Assembly (NCBI RefSeq): GCF_015207705.1
Contig: NZ_JADEWI010000002.1
Location: 1-64,000, forward strand
Source: Nostoc sp. LEGE 06077
GTDB lineage: Bacteria; Cyanobacteriota; Cyanobacteriia; Cyanobacteriales; Nostocaceae
Reading direction: 5' to 3'
DNA: 64,000 nt
This document shows, in pieces, positions 10,079-20,258 of the stretch; the first letter of the stretch is position 1; the number at the start of each line of letters is the position of its first letter. A program made the position numbers and the translations under genes. The notes beneath the pieces were generated by a model. The model was not told the DNA's origin and did not search any database. It saw only the letters and a list, made by a program, of their open reading frames with translations.

Positions 10079-11407
10079 TTAAGGAGCAGGGTAGTCTCCT
10101 TCTAGCGGTTCACCACCAGAATGACCACCACCTGTATTGTCACCGCTACCGTGATTACCCCCTGTGTTGTCACCACCACCGGGATTGCCGCCTGGATTGC
10201 CGCCTGGGTTGCCACCGGGATTACCATCGGGATTGCCGCCTGGATTACCATCGGGATTACCACCGGGATTACCATCGGGATTGCCGCCTGGATTACCACC
10301 GGGATTACCGCCTGGATTACCACCAGGGTTGCCGCCTGGATTACCACCAGGGTTGCCGCCTGGATTACCACCAGGGTTGCCGCCTGGATTACCACCAGGG
10401 TTGCCGCCTGGATTACCACCAGGGTTGCCGCCTGGATTACCACCAGGATTACCACCGGGATTACCGCCTGGGTTGCCACCGGGATTGCCACCTGGGTTCC
10501 CATTATTAGTTGGCTGAGTTATGTTTATACTGTTAGAGTTTTCGTTATTATTAGTATTACGAGTAGTATCTGAGATGACCTCTCCTGTCTCTACAAAAGA
10601 ATCTACAGGAGAATTATCTAAGACTGCACCTTGGTTAACCAAATTAGAAGAATTAACCGATAACTCCATAAAAGATGGATTTTCAACTACTCCTTGGCCG
10701 ACTATGGGTATTTGTGCCATTAAAGCTGCGATAATTTCAGCTTGAACGCTGGCGATCGCTGGATCTGGATTAGATGTATTATTTTGTTTGGTTAAATCTA
10801 ATCCTTGTACTAAATCACTGGTTTCATAAAAAGTTTTCAGATCAAAATCATATAAGCCCTGAAATTCACCTTTGACGATGACCATCAGTTGTCCAGCTTG
10901 TAAAACCTGATTTTGGGAAGCTTCCTGATTAGATACTTCAATGCCGCTATTTGTCAGCGCCCCAACAATTGTGGTGTCTGTTTGCTTGTCGTAGCGGACA
11001 AACAACGCTGAACCACGAATAGCCGCAGCGGCACTTGGTGTTTGTATCCGAGTCTGTCCTTTTCCTGGTGGAATCAGTAACAGCACTGTCCCGTTTGACA
11101 GTTGGAAATTCCGAGTCTTGGGTAGGAATTGAAATATAGCCCGTTCTCCAACCCGTGCTAAAGAACCATCGTTAAAACGTAAATCGGCCAAAGATGATCT
11201 GCCAGTAGACAACCCATCACCAGGAATTATCGGATCTAATTTGCGTGCTGGTCGCTTTTTGTTATTCCGAGGAAGCAATTGCACAATATTTTGCAGATTT
11301 TGAATTTCTGCATGAGTCAAAGGAGTAGCTGCGATCGCCCTAGGTAAAGGCATCGCTATCACTCCCCATAAACTAATTATCCACAAGAGAATAAATTTTA
11401 AATACAT
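10079..11407 (-). CDS. Secreted FecR-domain protein with Gly-Gly-Asn-Pro repeat tail
   Basis: A 442-residue exported protein if started at the ATG at 11405-11407. A TTG 33 bp upstream would add 11 residues before the signal peptide. It has a cleavable signal peptide ending near PRAIAA, then a FecR domain (about 55-185: DGLSTGRSSLADLRFNDGS, AIRGSALFV), a middle segment of about 130 residues, and a tail of roughly 27 tandem GGNP units. The FecR domain is a periplasmic ligand/sensor module. In cyanobacteria it often occurs in secreted proteins with low-complexity tails and no sigma-factor partner, and none is seen here. It is divergent from a putative barrel protein, with about 260 bp between them. 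Confidence 0.85.
   Translation of the reverse strand: MYLKFILLWIISLWGVIAMPLPRAIAATPLTHAEIQNLQNIVQLLPRNNKKRPARKLDPIIPGDGLSTGRSSLADLRFNDGSLARVGERAIFQFLPKTRNFQLSNGTVLLLIPPGKGQTRIQTPSAAAAIRGSALFVRYDKQTDTTIVGALTNSGIEVSNQEASQNQVLQAGQLMVIVKGEFQGLYDFDLKTFYETSDLVQGLDLTKQNNTSNPDPAIASVQAEIIAALMAQIPIVGQGVVENPSFMELSVNSSNLVNQGAVLDNSPVDSFVETGEVISDTTRNTNNNENSNSINITQPTNNGNPGGNPGGNPGGNPGGNPGGNPGGNPGGNPGGNPGGNPGGNPGGNPGGNPGGNPGGNPGGNPGGNPGGNPGGNPDGNPGGNPDGNPGGNPDGNPGGNPGGNPGGNPGGGDNTGGNHGSGDNTGGGHSGGEPLEGDYPAP
10177..10502 (-). repeat. 12-bp coding tandem repeat (GGNP), partly in 24-bp higher-order units
   Basis: About 27 copies of a 12-bp unit encode Gly-Gly-Asn-Pro in the FecR protein. Synonymous variants alternate so that several adjacent pairs form 24-bp units (for example near 10310-10440), a sign of recent unequal exchange or slippage. 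The period is a multiple of three and the unit lacks stops, so other frames stay open too. Those frames are artefacts. Confidence 0.95.
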
Positions 11408-11669
11408 CGCTTTAACACTAGATAATTTAACTGCGACCAAAATAAGTGAAGATATATTCTTAAATATTAGGTTTACTTATCATTTTTTTAGGTTTAGCAC
11501 TAAATTTTTAGTAGATTTATTGAAAATTTTAGCGAAACTCTGATATAACTCAGTGTAATAAAAATTATCAAAAAATATTAAAATCAAATAATTAATTTTT
11601 CAAAGTTAACAATATTTGTTGTTTAATGATCAGGCTGAATGGTTATATTCTTTTGTTTATCAAACATAA

Positions 11670-13049
11670 ATGCTAATGCAACCCACAGGCTGGATAAAAC
11701 TTTTATTTGCAACTTTATTAGCTGTGATTGGTGCAAATAAATGTTGCATTGGAGCAGATGTAACATGGGTTGCTAACTTAGATGACTCTAGTGGTCAACA
11801 CAAGGTCAAGCTAAAATATTTTACATATAACCAGAGAAGTTGTAAATTTTACCAAAATAGTCAGTTTCAGGTAATTAATTTTGATTTACGGCAGCCTCAG
11901 CTATGTAATTTTAATTCATCTGTGGCAAACATACTCATAGCCCAAACCAATCCAGGAACAAAACCTGATACTGAACCTAATCCTCAACCGCCAAATCCAC
12001 CTAGTAATCCTCCACTTTCAAATGATCCGCCACAACTAGAAGTCCAGCCAAGAGATTTTCCACAGCCTGCACCCATGATTATAGAAGAACTGTTGGATAA
12101 ACCATCAGTAAATAGAAATGAGCAATTAGAAAGACTCAGGCAGATATTACAACAAAGACAAAAACCAAATCCAGAAACCAACATTCCGCGGGAATTAGAA
12201 CTACGAGTTAGACAAAGGCCTTTACCCCAAATACAACCAACATCTGAGGCTAATGGTTCTCAGGAACTTGAACTAAGGGTGCGTCCCAGAAATTTACCGC
12301 CAAAAAAAGTATCTAAGTTTAAACCTATAGGTTCCCTCCAGACTTATGTCGGTTACTTTCACACAAATAACATTTTTGCTTCTGAGTTTTTTCCCAGAGA
12401 AGATGGCTTAATATTTTATGGACTCAGCCTAGCTTCTACCTATTTTCCTTTAGGTTCTAAAACTTATATTAATGGTTCAATTAATGGGAGTTTGATTCGC
12501 TACATAGAGGAATCAAGATTTAACTACAACCAAATAAGTTTTAATGTGGGAATTTATCAACAACTTTCGCCAAGGATGTATGCCGAACTAGACTTTAATA
12601 ACCAACAGTTTTTCTATGCTAATAGTGTCGGCCGCTTTCAAGCAGGCGATCGCTTTTTAGATGAAAATTCAGTTCGACTATCTTTGGGAAGACGAGATCC
12701 GCTGACTTCCAGATTATCCCTAGATAGCCTCTACGAATTTAGTGCTAATTTTGCTGAACCAAATAGTCGCAGTCGGCTAATTAATTCTTTTTGGGTTTCT
12801 TTGAGTTATTCTTTGCAAGAACCTCTACAAGTTGGAATTAACTATCAATTGACTCTTGCTGATTTTACGCAAAGACAAAGAGATGACCAGTATCACCGTC
12901 TATTTGGAAATGTTATTTACCGAGTATCTGACTCCAGCAGCTTAAATGTACAAAGTGGCTTTAGCTTCGGAGATTCTACAGATAGAAATATTAATTTTGA
13001 TAGTTGGTTTTTGAGTGTTTATTACAATTTGAGAATTGGTGAGTTTTAG
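11670..13049 (+). CDS. Putative outer-membrane beta-barrel protein with proline-rich linker
   Basis: A 459-residue protein with an N-terminal hydrophobic signal segment (about residues 8-25), a short globular part, a Pro/Asn/Gln-rich linker (about 95-215, with LELRVRQRPLP-type repeats), and a C-terminal region (about 225-459). That region consists of alternating aromatic and polar strands with turns such as NGSINGSLIRY and ends in a strand closing with FLSVYYNLRIGEF. Such alternation and a C-terminal aromatic strand are typical of outer-membrane barrels. I cannot name the family. It faces the FecR-repeat gene across a short divergent region, and the two exported proteins may act together at the cell envelope, which is inference. 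Confidence 0.72.
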   Translation: MLMQPTGWIKLLFATLLAVIGANKCCIGADVTWVANLDDSSGQHKVKLKYFTYNQRSCKFYQNSQFQVINFDLRQPQLCNFNSSVANILIAQTNPGTKPDTEPNPQPPNPPSNPPLSNDPPQLEVQPRDFPQPAPMIIEELLDKPSVNRNEQLERLRQILQQRQKPNPETNIPRELELRVRQRPLPQIQPTSEANGSQELELRVRPRNLPPKKVSKFKPIGSLQTYVGYFHTNNIFASEFFPREDGLIFYGLSLASTYFPLGSKTYINGSINGSLIRYIEESRFNYNQISFNVGIYQQLSPRMYAELDFNNQQFFYANSVGRFQAGDRFLDENSVRLSLGRRDPLTSRLSLDSLYEFSANFAEPNSRSRLINSFWVSLSYSLQEPLQVGINYQLTLADFTQRQRDDQYHRLFGNVIYRVSDSSSLNVQSGFSFGDSTDRNINFDSWFLSVYYNLRIGEF

Positions 13050-13067
13050 AATTGGTCAAAAGTTGAA

Positions 13068-13913
13068 TTAACTTTTTTGAGTATTAACTATTGACTCATA
13101 ACTAATCCAATCACTCCAACTACCTGCATAAAGTTTACCTGTATGAATGCCAGCTAATTCTAAAGAAAGCAAATTCACGCAAGCAGTGACACCAGAACCA
13201 CAATAGACTAAAATTTCTTGGGCGGTTTCGATGTTTTCCCATCTTTGACGTTGCTGTGGTTGAGAAAGTATATAACCTGATGAGTCTGTAACTTCTTGCC
13301 AAGGATAGTTAATTGCACCTGGAATATGCCCAGCAATTTTATCAATTGGTTCCCTTTCACCGCGATAGCGATCACTTTCTCTAGAATCTACCAAAACTAC
13401 TGCTGGTGAGTCTTGGCGATTTTTAACAACTTCTATATCTACTAACAGTTCAGTTTGAATGTGAGGAATAAAATGCCCAGTCTGGGATTCTGGAATAATA
13501 TCTGTCACTGGGTATCCAGCTTGTTGCCATGCAGTATAACCTCCATCCATAACTACTACTTGTTCATGTCCGAGATAGCGGAGTAACCACCACAGACGAG
13601 ACGCAAAAGCCAAGCGGGAGTCATCATAAGCTACAACCAAAGTTTGTTGAGAATTGACCCCAATTGCTGATAACTTCTTAGCTAGATTGTTAGTATCAGG
13701 TAAAGGATGTCTACCACCATGCTTACCGACAGGATTGGACAGATCCTGATTGAGATCCAGATAATATGACCCTGGAATGTGACTTATTTGATATTGTTTT
13801 TGTCCCAATTGTGGATCAGCCAGAGAAAAACGACAATCGACAATTACAACTTGCGAATCATTGAGGTGATCGACAAGCCAGGCTGGTGAAACAAAACGTT
13901 GAATTTTAACCAT
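13068..13913 (-). CDS. Sulfurtransferase with two rhodanese domains
   Basis: A 281-residue thiosulfate or 3-mercaptopyruvate sulfurtransferase. The N-terminal rhodanese domain (about 8-130) carries the CRFSLADP and GGYTAWQQAGYP signatures but is catalytically inactive, as usual in two-domain members. The C-terminal domain (about 155-275) has the active-site loop VYCGSGVTAC with nucleophilic cysteine. The CG[ST]G loop favours a mercaptopyruvate-type enzyme (SseA-like) over classical CRKG thiosulfate enzymes. It probably acts in sulfur transfer or cyanide detoxification in the cytoplasm. It is convergent with the barrel gene and divergent from the next methyltransferase. Confidence 0.9.
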   Translation of the reverse strand: MVKIQRFVSPAWLVDHLNDSQVVIVDCRFSLADPQLGQKQYQISHIPGSYYLDLNQDLSNPVGKHGGRHPLPDTNNLAKKLSAIGVNSQQTLVVAYDDSRLAFASRLWWLLRYLGHEQVVVMDGGYTAWQQAGYPVTDIIPESQTGHFIPHIQTELLVDIEVVKNRQDSPAVVLVDSRESDRYRGEREPIDKIAGHIPGAINYPWQEVTDSSGYILSQPQQRQRWENIETAQEILVYCGSGVTACVNLLSLELAGIHTGKLYAGSWSDWISYESIVNTQKS

Positions 13914-13971
13914 AAATTAACTCAAAATTTAAAATATATTTATTTAGCTATCTATTGCTGGAAAAAGCCTA

Positions 13972-14898
13972 ATGTCAGAGAACTTTGTCCCACAAGCAAC
14001 AGCAGATGGTTCTTTCACTTTTTTCTCTCAAGAGTTTAGTGAATTATTTCACAGTCATTTTGGCGCTAAACAAGAAAGTTATTTTAAGTTTGTGGAACCA
14101 ACTCAACTGGCTCAAGCGGCGCTCAAACCAGTTGTGCGACTGTTAGATATTTGTTATGGTCTAGGATACAACACAGCAGCAGCTTTACAGACTATTTGGG
14201 CAGTAAATCCTAGTTGTTATGTGGAATTAATTGGTTTAGAACTGAATCCTGCTGTACCGCAAGCTGCGATCGCTAATCATTTATTTGATCACTGGAATTA
14301 CGAATACACGCCAATTTTGTCCCGACTTGCTTTTGAGCAGCAAGTAAAAACAGAACGTCTGCAAGCAAAGTTACTCATTGGTGATGCGAGAATCTCCATT
14401 CAAGCGTTAAATCAAGCTGGATTTAGCGCAGATGCCATTTTTTTAGACCCCTTTTCACCGCCCCAGTGTCCTCACCTATGGACTTTAGAATTCCTACAAC
14501 AAGTCTCAGTATGTTTACATAAAAAAGGCTTGCTGGCAACTTACTCTTGTGCAGCATCTGTACGTACAGCACTGATATTAGCTGGGTTAAAAATAGGTTC
14601 TACCCCACCAGTTGGGAGGCGATCGCCTGGTACAGTTGCAGCCTATTCTCAAGGTTCCGAGTGTTTCAAAGACTTACCACTTCCTCCTCTTTCTCTTGAA
14701 GAACAAGAACATTTGTTAACTCGTGCTGCAATTCCTTACCGCGATCCACAATTGAATGATCCGCCTGATGTGATCATGATCCGGCGACAACAAGAACAAC
14801 AAGCTTGTTCATTAGAACCTACATCCCACTGGCGAAAACGTTGGTTACTGAAAAACCAAAAAGCTGACTCTATTGAAGTTGGTTCTGACTTGAGTTGA
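13972..14898 (+). CDS. MnmC-like SAM-dependent methyltransferase
   Basis: A 308-residue protein resembling the methyltransferase (DUF752) half of MnmC, which makes 5-methylaminomethyl-2-thiouridine at tRNA wobble position 34. Visible features are SHFGAKQESYFKFVEPTQLA, the SAM loop LLDICYGLGYNTAAAL, a second-strand acidic residue in LIGLELN, LLIGDARISI, and the catalytic-loop motif AIFLDPFSPPQCPHLWT. The bacterial FAD-dependent oxidase half is absent, as is common in cyanobacteria. The start is ATG at 13972, 58 bp from the divergent sulfurtransferase start. Both products touch sulfur or thiolated-tRNA chemistry, but a shared pathway is only a guess. Confidence 0.85.
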   Translation: MSENFVPQATADGSFTFFSQEFSELFHSHFGAKQESYFKFVEPTQLAQAALKPVVRLLDICYGLGYNTAAALQTIWAVNPSCYVELIGLELNPAVPQAAIANHLFDHWNYEYTPILSRLAFEQQVKTERLQAKLLIGDARISIQALNQAGFSADAIFLDPFSPPQCPHLWTLEFLQQVSVCLHKKGLLATYSCAASVRTALILAGLKIGSTPPVGRRSPGTVAAYSQGSECFKDLPLPPLSLEEQEHLLTRAAIPYRDPQLNDPPDVIMIRRQQEQQACSLEPTSHWRKRWLLKNQKADSIEVGSDLS

Positions 14899-16127
14899 AA
14901 ATTATGTTGGCAAAATACAGCAAAAACCCCGCTAGATTTTCTCCTGTAATTGAAGCAACGAATTTCCCGTTACTGCAACATATAGACTACATTTCCAACC
15001 AGGAATAAAGCAGAAGGCTCAGAGGAGAAAATTATGCTGTTTCTGCACAGATGCCCCGAATTATAACTGATTAATCTGACCTGACATCTACAGGTTAATA
15101 TTGGCTATAAAACTTACTTATAGTCGAATTTATATTGTACGATTTTGCCGTAAATATAGATTTAACCTTGAATCTTTTTCGAAGATATACGGCTGATGTG
15201 AATTAGAGTCTGAAAAGGCGTAAATACATCAACATTGTTAAATTTCTTGACTAAACCACAGCCGGAAACCCTTGTTATGGCTTGGCCATTTTTAACTGAT
15301 ATCAGGCATTCATTAAACTGATATATTGATAAAAGCAAGGAAATACGCATACAGACTTTCTGATATTGAGATTTGATTTTTTCTCTATTAGCCAGCGATC
15401 GCACTTAATCCAGCACTCTTAGCCAATAGTCTGAAATTACATATTTTCGTTATGCACAAAATAGTCAGTTTGTACAGTGCGTAAGTCCTAATTTACAGTG
15501 CGTAAGTCCTAATTTATTTAGAATTCAAATCATATCCATTGGACAAAGTAAGAATTAAAAATAGTTATATAGAAGTTTAAATTCCAGCGATTGCTTCATA
15601 ACAACTTTATCCATTTAAACACCAATGGGTAAATTAATGGATATTAAAATACACACCAATCAATCAGGTATGATGTTAAAAATATTTTATTTTTCGATGT
15701 ATAAACTATGGAGATTAATATCAAATTCAATATTTATTCAATATGCTGATCATCAAAAATTTTCAACAAGAAATATATGTTTATTTTGAAACTCATAGAA
15801 AAACTCAAAATGGAAATTGAAATTTTGCAACAAATTGTAAGAGCAAAACACTCTGGCTATACTGAAAGGTTAAAAAATCTCAGTAAAAAACCTGATTTAA
15901 CATTTGGGTGAATTTATGATACTAGAATAGATATTTAGGATGTTTGCGGCAAATTTATCTTAGTAAAATTATTCTTTTATAAAGAAAAATATCCTCGGCA
16001 TGATAAAAACCAGCAGGCTAAAAATAGGACAGCAAGCTTGTAAAAATGCAAAGTAGAGTATGGTTGCAGAGCTAAACTTGATTTTTGCAGACAGAAACTG
16101 TTAATTAAAGAAAAATGGGGTGCCTTT
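14899..16127. other. 1.2-kb intergenic region with repeats
   Basis: Long AT-rich spacer before the HD-GYP gene. It holds the 21-bp direct repeat at 15474-15515 and little else that I can support. A frame on the minus strand (15162-15404) and a 44-codon frame at 15777-15911 are open but have no recognisable product or ribosome-binding site. Confidence 0.4.
15474..15515. repeat. Tandem 21-bp repeat sharing the end sequence of a MITE-like element
   Basis: Two adjacent identical 21-bp copies, each containing TGCGTAAGTCCTA. The same 13 bp forms the inverted terminal repeats of the element at 56114-56234, so this looks like a relic or duplicated end of that element family. Confidence 0.8.
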
Positions 16128-17360
16128 GTGATTTACTGGAGTGCTAATTCCACAAACTCTAATCAACAAAGTCTTAGTGGGTCAAAGCCCAAAAAGAAAG
16201 TGCATAGTGGAAATGCAAATAGTGAGCTAGAATGGCGGGACTTAGAGGACTATCCACTAAACTTATCCCAGCAAGAAGTAATGATTGAAGAGGGACAAGC
16301 CGAGTCTTCTTGGATAAAATCTGAGATTAATGCTGGCTACAATTCATTATTATCTAGAAATCTACAAGCCAAAGGCTCCAAAGTGAATTGCTTCTTTGAT
16401 ACTGAAGCACCAAAAATTTTAGTAGTTGACGACCATGCTGCTAGTCGAATGACCGCTGCGGCATTGTTGGCCATGGAAGGTTATGAAGTGATTGAAGCAG
16501 ACAGTGGTGCAGCTGCTGTAGCGTTGGTAACACAGAAACAACCAGATTTAATTTTGCTGGATGTGATGATGCCAGGAATGGACGGCTTTGAAGTATGTCA
16601 ATTGCTCAAGCAGGACGAACATACGAGATTAATCCCCGTAATTTTTATTACAGCATTAAATGATCGGCGATCGCGCATTCGGGGAATTGAAGTAGGAGCC
16701 GATGATTTCCTTACCAAACCCTTTGACCGTGTGGAACTAGCAGCGCGTGTGAAGTCCTTAGTCCGGCAAAAGCGGTTAAACGAAGACCTAGACCACGCAG
16801 AACAAGTTTTATTTTCCATAGCTAGAGCGATTGAAAGTCGAGATCCAAATACAGGGGATCACTGTGAACGGTTAGTCAAGCTAGGACAAGCATTTGGAGA
16901 ATACTTGCATCTTTCTCGTTCTCAACTGCGAGATTTGATGTGGGGTGGTTATCTTCACGATATAGGTAAAGTTGGCATTCCAGATGCAGTGCTACTGAAG
17001 AATGAGCAACTCACCTTGGAAGATTGGGAGATGATGCAGCAACACGTTTTAATTGGGGAAAAAATTTGTCAACCTTTACGCAGTATGCGGGGTGTAATTC
17101 CCATTATTCGCCATCACCATGAGCGATGGAATGGTTCAGGCTATCCTGATGGCCTCAAAGGCAGTGAGATTCCTTTTCTGGCACAAGTTTTCCAATTCAT
17201 TGATATTTATGATGCGTTGACTAGTGAACGACCGTATAAAAGAGCTTTTAGCCCAGAAGAAGCTTTATCTGTAATGCGGGAAGAAACTGAAGCAGGTTGG
17301 CGTAATCCCGAACTTATGCAGCTATTTACTGACTTTATTCACACTTACGATCTGAAGTAA
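16128..17360 (+). CDS. Response regulator with HD-GYP phosphodiesterase domain
   Basis: A 410-residue protein with a 95-residue low-complexity leader, a receiver domain (about 97-215: [11 protein letters not shown], acceptor Asp in [15 protein letters not shown], lysine in FLTKPFD), and an HD-GYP domain (about 230-400: [54 protein letters not shown]). HD-GYP enzymes of the RpfG family hydrolyse cyclic di-GMP, and the metal-binding and GYP motifs are intact. The start is a GTG at 16128 after AAAATGGGGTG. A later start just before the receiver is possible. The partner kinase is not adjacent. Confidence 0.92.
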   Translation: MIYWSANSTNSNQQSLSGSKPKKKVHSGNANSELEWRDLEDYPLNLSQQEVMIEEGQAESSWIKSEINAGYNSLLSRNLQAKGSKVNCFFDTEAPKILVVDDHAASRMTAAALLAMEGYEVIEADSGAAAVALVTQKQPDLILLDVMMPGMDGFEVCQLLKQDEHTRLIPVIFITALNDRRSRIRGIEVGADDFLTKPFDRVELAARVKSLVRQKRLNEDLDHAEQVLFSIARAIESRDPNTGDHCERLVKLGQAFGEYLHLSRSQLRDLMWGGYLHDIGKVGIPDAVLLKNEQLTLEDWEMMQQHVLIGEKICQPLRSMRGVIPIIRHHHERWNGSGYPDGLKGSEIPFLAQVFQFIDIYDALTSERPYKRAFSPEEALSVMREETEAGWRNPELMQLFTDFIHTYDLK

Positions 17361-17499
17361 TGTTTTACCTTTGGGTGTAGTCGCTCGTTGGGCGACTCTG
17401 TCAATCCTCAAGACCGCACGGTCTCACCTCCTGTCTTCTTCCTCCTGCTATACTACCCTTTGGGAACTTCACGGGCGAACATACTTCATACTTTTGATT

Positions 17500-18849
17500 A
17501 TGGTAGTTGTAGCAATTCTAGCGGCGGGACGCGGCACCAGGATGAAATCAAGCTTACCCAAAGTCTTACATTCTTTGGGTGGGCGATCGCTAGTAGAGAA
17601 AGTTTTAGAAAGTGTAGAACCGCTTTCACCCTCACGACGAATGGTGATTGTCGGGTATCAAGCCCAAGAAGTAAGAGCCGCCATACAGTCAAACTTCAGC
17701 TTAGAGTTTGTGGAACAGACTGTACAACTGGGGACAGGACACGCCATCCAGCAATTACTGCCCCATCTTGAAGGCTACGCGGGAGATTTATTAGTGCTTA
17801 ATGGTGATGTCCCACTGTTACGCACCGAAACGCTGAAACAGTTATTGCTCACTCACCAACAAAATCAAAACGCTGCAACCATCCTGACTGCTCAGTTATC
17901 TGACCCCAAAGGCTATGGGCGAGTTTTTTGTGATGGGGAAAACATAGTCCAACAGATGGTTGAGGATAAAGATTGTACCCCTGATCAAAGAGAGAATCGC
18001 CGGATTAACGCCGGAGTTTACTGCTTTCGCTGGCCAGACTTAGCCAAAGTCTTACCTCATTTAGAAGCCAACAACGCCCAAAAAGAATATTACCTCACAG
18101 ATGCTGTGACCCAAGTAGGGAAAGTGATGGCTGTGGATGTAGCAGATTATCAAGAAATTTTGGGCATTAACGATCGCCTACAATTAGCCACAGCTTACGA
18201 AATTTTGCAAAGGCGCATCAAAGAAAAATGGCTGATTGCAGGTGTGACCCTGATCGATCCCCATAGCATTACAATTGACGACACTGTAGAGTTACAATCA
18301 GATGTGATTATTGAGCCACAAACTCACTTGCGGGGAAATACCACTATTAAAACTGGTAGCCGCATTGGGCCGGGAAGTTTAATTGAAAATAGCCAATTGG
18401 GCGAAAACGTGACAGTTCAATATTCTGTAGTCACAGATAGTATTGTGCAAGCCGGAACTCGGATTGGCCCTTATGCTCATTTACGTGGTCATACTGAAGT
18501 GGGTGTAAATTGCCGTGTTGGTAATTTTGTGGAGTTAAAAAATACCCAGTTAGGGGAAAAAACCAACGTAGCCCATCTATCTTATTTGGGCGATGCCACA
18601 GCAGGGACTCAAGTCAACATTGGTGCAGGCACAATTACTGCTAATTATGACGGTGTGAAAAAACACCGGACTAAAATTGGCGATCGCACCAAAACAGGTT
18701 CTAATAGCGTCTTAGTAGCACCAGTGACCTTGGGTGATGATGTCTATGTTGCAGCCGGTTCCACAGTCACCGAAGATGTCCCCAACGATAGTTTAGTCAT
18801 TGCCCGTAGTCGTCAGGTAGTCAAGCAAGGGTGGCGGAGGAAAGTATGA
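17500..18849 (+). CDS. glmU: Bifunctional UDP-GlcNAc pyrophosphorylase / glucosamine-1-phosphate N-acetyltransferase
   Basis: A 449-residue enzyme for the last two steps to UDP-N-acetylglucosamine, precursor of peptidoglycan. The N-terminal uridyltransferase domain opens [21 protein letters not shown] and has [11 protein letters not shown]. The C-terminal left-handed beta-helix acetyltransferase (about 250-445) shows hexapeptide repeats, [24 protein letters not shown] and [17 protein letters not shown]. The ATG at 17500 gives the family's normal start. The frame extends 129 bp upstream, but that part has no family similarity. The last codon and the stop lie in an STRR repeat, giving a C-terminus RRKV. 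Confidence 0.96.
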   Translation: MVVVAILAAGRGTRMKSSLPKVLHSLGGRSLVEKVLESVEPLSPSRRMVIVGYQAQEVRAAIQSNFSLEFVEQTVQLGTGHAIQQLLPHLEGYAGDLLVLNGDVPLLRTETLKQLLLTHQQNQNAATILTAQLSDPKGYGRVFCDGENIVQQMVEDKDCTPDQRENRRINAGVYCFRWPDLAKVLPHLEANNAQKEYYLTDAVTQVGKVMAVDVADYQEILGINDRLQLATAYEILQRRIKEKWLIAGVTLIDPHSITIDDTVELQSDVIIEPQTHLRGNTTIKTGSRIGPGSLIENSQLGENVTVQYSVVTDSIVQAGTRIGPYAHLRGHTEVGVNCRVGNFVELKNTQLGEKTNVAHLSYLGDATAGTQVNIGAGTITANYDGVKKHRTKIGDRTKTGSNSVLVAPVTLGDDVYVAAGSTVTEDVPNDSLVIARSRQVVKQGWRRKV

Positions 18850-18870
18850 AGGCTGAAGTATGAAGTCTGA
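18843..18870 (+). repeat. STRR heptamer repeat carrying the glmU stop codon
   Basis: Four perfect 7-bp units AGTATGA, AGGCTGA, AGTATGA, AGTCTGA. The first unit contains the TGA stop of glmU at 18847-18849. The array at 37933-37960 after pyrD differs by a single base. Further heptamers of ACACTTC type lie at about 18880-18940, overlapping the iaaA stop. Confidence 0.92.
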
Positions 18871-18930
18871 AATTTATTTTCACACTTCACACTAGCCTGC
18901 GGCAAGCCACCTAAAGGGTGTCTACACACT

Positions 18931-19890
18931 TCACACTTCAATACAGCCGACTTGCGTACCAACAGGTAATTCTAAAGTGTCGCCAACTTTTTCGCCGTCG
19001 TGGTAGGCGGCGAGTAAAACTTGACTAGTTTTACCCCAAGCGATCGCCCCACTGGCATCTAAGGCGATCGCGCCTAAGTCTCTTTGATGTTCGTTAGATT
19101 CAGTAAAAGAGCGTTGCATGGCATCTTTGAGACTCATCCCATCAGTTACCCGCACGACAATTCTGGGTGCTAAACACTCATCGATAATATCTTCACCAAT
19201 TCCTGTACAGCTAACAGCCGCATGACCAGTGGCGTAATTACCAGCCGGCATTGCCGAATCACTTACCCGGCCAATGCGTTCAAAACCTTTGCCCCCGGTG
19301 GATGTACCGACAGCTAGTCCACCATGAGCATCTAAAGCGACTACGCCAATTGTCCCACGTCCAGCATTGCTGGTTTCTAATAACTCTGGCTCGGCTACTA
19401 CCCCAGCCATTGTGCTTTTAAAATTATCTTGACGTTCTTGAATCCATTCTTGTAAGCGTAACTCAGTTAAAGCATTGTAGCTGGGGACTTGTAACTCTCG
19501 TGCTAGTTCAGCTGACCCGTAATCTGACAATACCCGGTCAGGGGAATTTTGTAAGAAATACGCTAATTCAATCGGATTTTTCACTCGTGAGACATTAATC
19601 ACACCACTAAAACGCCCCGACATCCCATTCATTAAGGCAGCACTCATGCGAATTTGACCATCAGATTGCAGTACCGAACCAGTACCAGCATTAAACCTGG
19701 GCTCATCTTCTAACAGTTGACAACCGCACAGCACGGCGGCGGAAGCGTTGGCCCCTGATAATAACAAAGCATAAACTTCTTCGATGACGGCATAGAGCGA
19801 TCGACGTACCGTCTCTAATCCTCCTTTGCCGTGGAGAGAACTACCAGCCCCGCCATGAATAATTAATTTTGGTTGCACCTGTAACTGCAT
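18931..19890 (-). CDS. iaaA: Isoaspartyl peptidase / L-asparaginase (plant type)
   Basis: A 319-residue Ntn hydrolase that removes beta-aspartyl residues from peptides and has weak asparaginase activity. It is made as a precursor that cleaves itself before the threonine of GRGTIGVVALD (about residue 179) into alpha and beta subunits. Other signatures are IIHGGAGSSLHGKGG at the N-terminus, NAGTGSVLQSDG, and GTSTGGKGFERIGRVSDS in the beta subunit. It converges on glmU. Its stop (18931-18933, minus strand) lies in a heptamer repeat, giving a C-terminus CIEV. Confidence 0.95.
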   Translation of the reverse strand: MQLQVQPKLIIHGGAGSSLHGKGGLETVRRSLYAVIEEVYALLLSGANASAAVLCGCQLLEDEPRFNAGTGSVLQSDGQIRMSAALMNGMSGRFSGVINVSRVKNPIELAYFLQNSPDRVLSDYGSAELARELQVPSYNALTELRLQEWIQERQDNFKSTMAGVVAEPELLETSNAGRGTIGVVALDAHGGLAVGTSTGGKGFERIGRVSDSAMPAGNYATGHAAVSCTGIGEDIIDECLAPRIVVRVTDGMSLKDAMQRSFTESNEHQRDLGAIALDASGAIAWGKTSQVLLAAYHDGEKVGDTLELPVGTQVGCIEV

Positions 19891-19974
19891 CTATAATTTT
19901 TTGCGCTATTTGCGTCTGAGTTAAAGTTGATTTTACACTTCACACTTCATATTTCATACTTCATAATTTACCCG

Positions 19975-20133
19975 TTACTCTGTTTTTGCCTCAGAACGGC
20001 GACGACGGCAACGTTCTGAACAGTATTTCACCTCATCCCAGCAATCTTGCCACTTCTTGCGCCAAGCAAAGGGACGTTGACATACTGGGCAGATTTTTGT
20101 AGGTAAGTCAGATTTAGAACGATAGCGCCCCAT
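19975..20133 (-). CDS. Small DUF2256 protein
   Basis: A 52-residue protein with the opening MGRYRSKSDLPTKICPVCQR and the second half WDEVKYCSERCRRRR. Four cysteines form two pairs (CPVC and a spaced pair in YCSERC) that probably bind zinc. Length and sequence match the DUF2256 family, which is widespread in cyanobacteria and proteobacteria and has no established role. It lies downstream of the histidine kinase gene on the same strand and upstream of iaaA, separated by heptamer-repeat DNA at about 19930-19970. Confidence 0.9.
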   Translation of the reverse strand: MGRYRSKSDLPTKICPVCQRPFAWRKKWQDCWDEVKYCSERCRRRRSEAKTE

Positions 20134-20258
20134 ATAAATACTGTGAAGATATCATGTTGATTTCTGAGAGAGACGGAAAATAATTATAACCAGTTTGTTA
20201 CAAAGGAGGGATAATTTTGTTGTTGGTCATTGGTCATGAGTTACTTTTCACCCATGAT

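Noticed and set aside
10060-10573. Open frames overlapping the GGNP repeat on both strands
   Set aside because: They are by-products of a 12-bp stop-free period. They lack starts, ribosome-binding sites and homology.
15162-15404. 80-codon minus-strand frame in the long spacer before the HD-GYP gene
   Set aside because: It has a GTG start, no ribosome-binding site, no recognisable domain and atypical composition.
15777-15911. 44-codon plus-strand frame (starts MFILKLIEKL)
   Set aside because: The helical charged product is plausible, but there is no ribosome-binding site and an overlapping frame begins at 15743. Too weak to call without conservation data.
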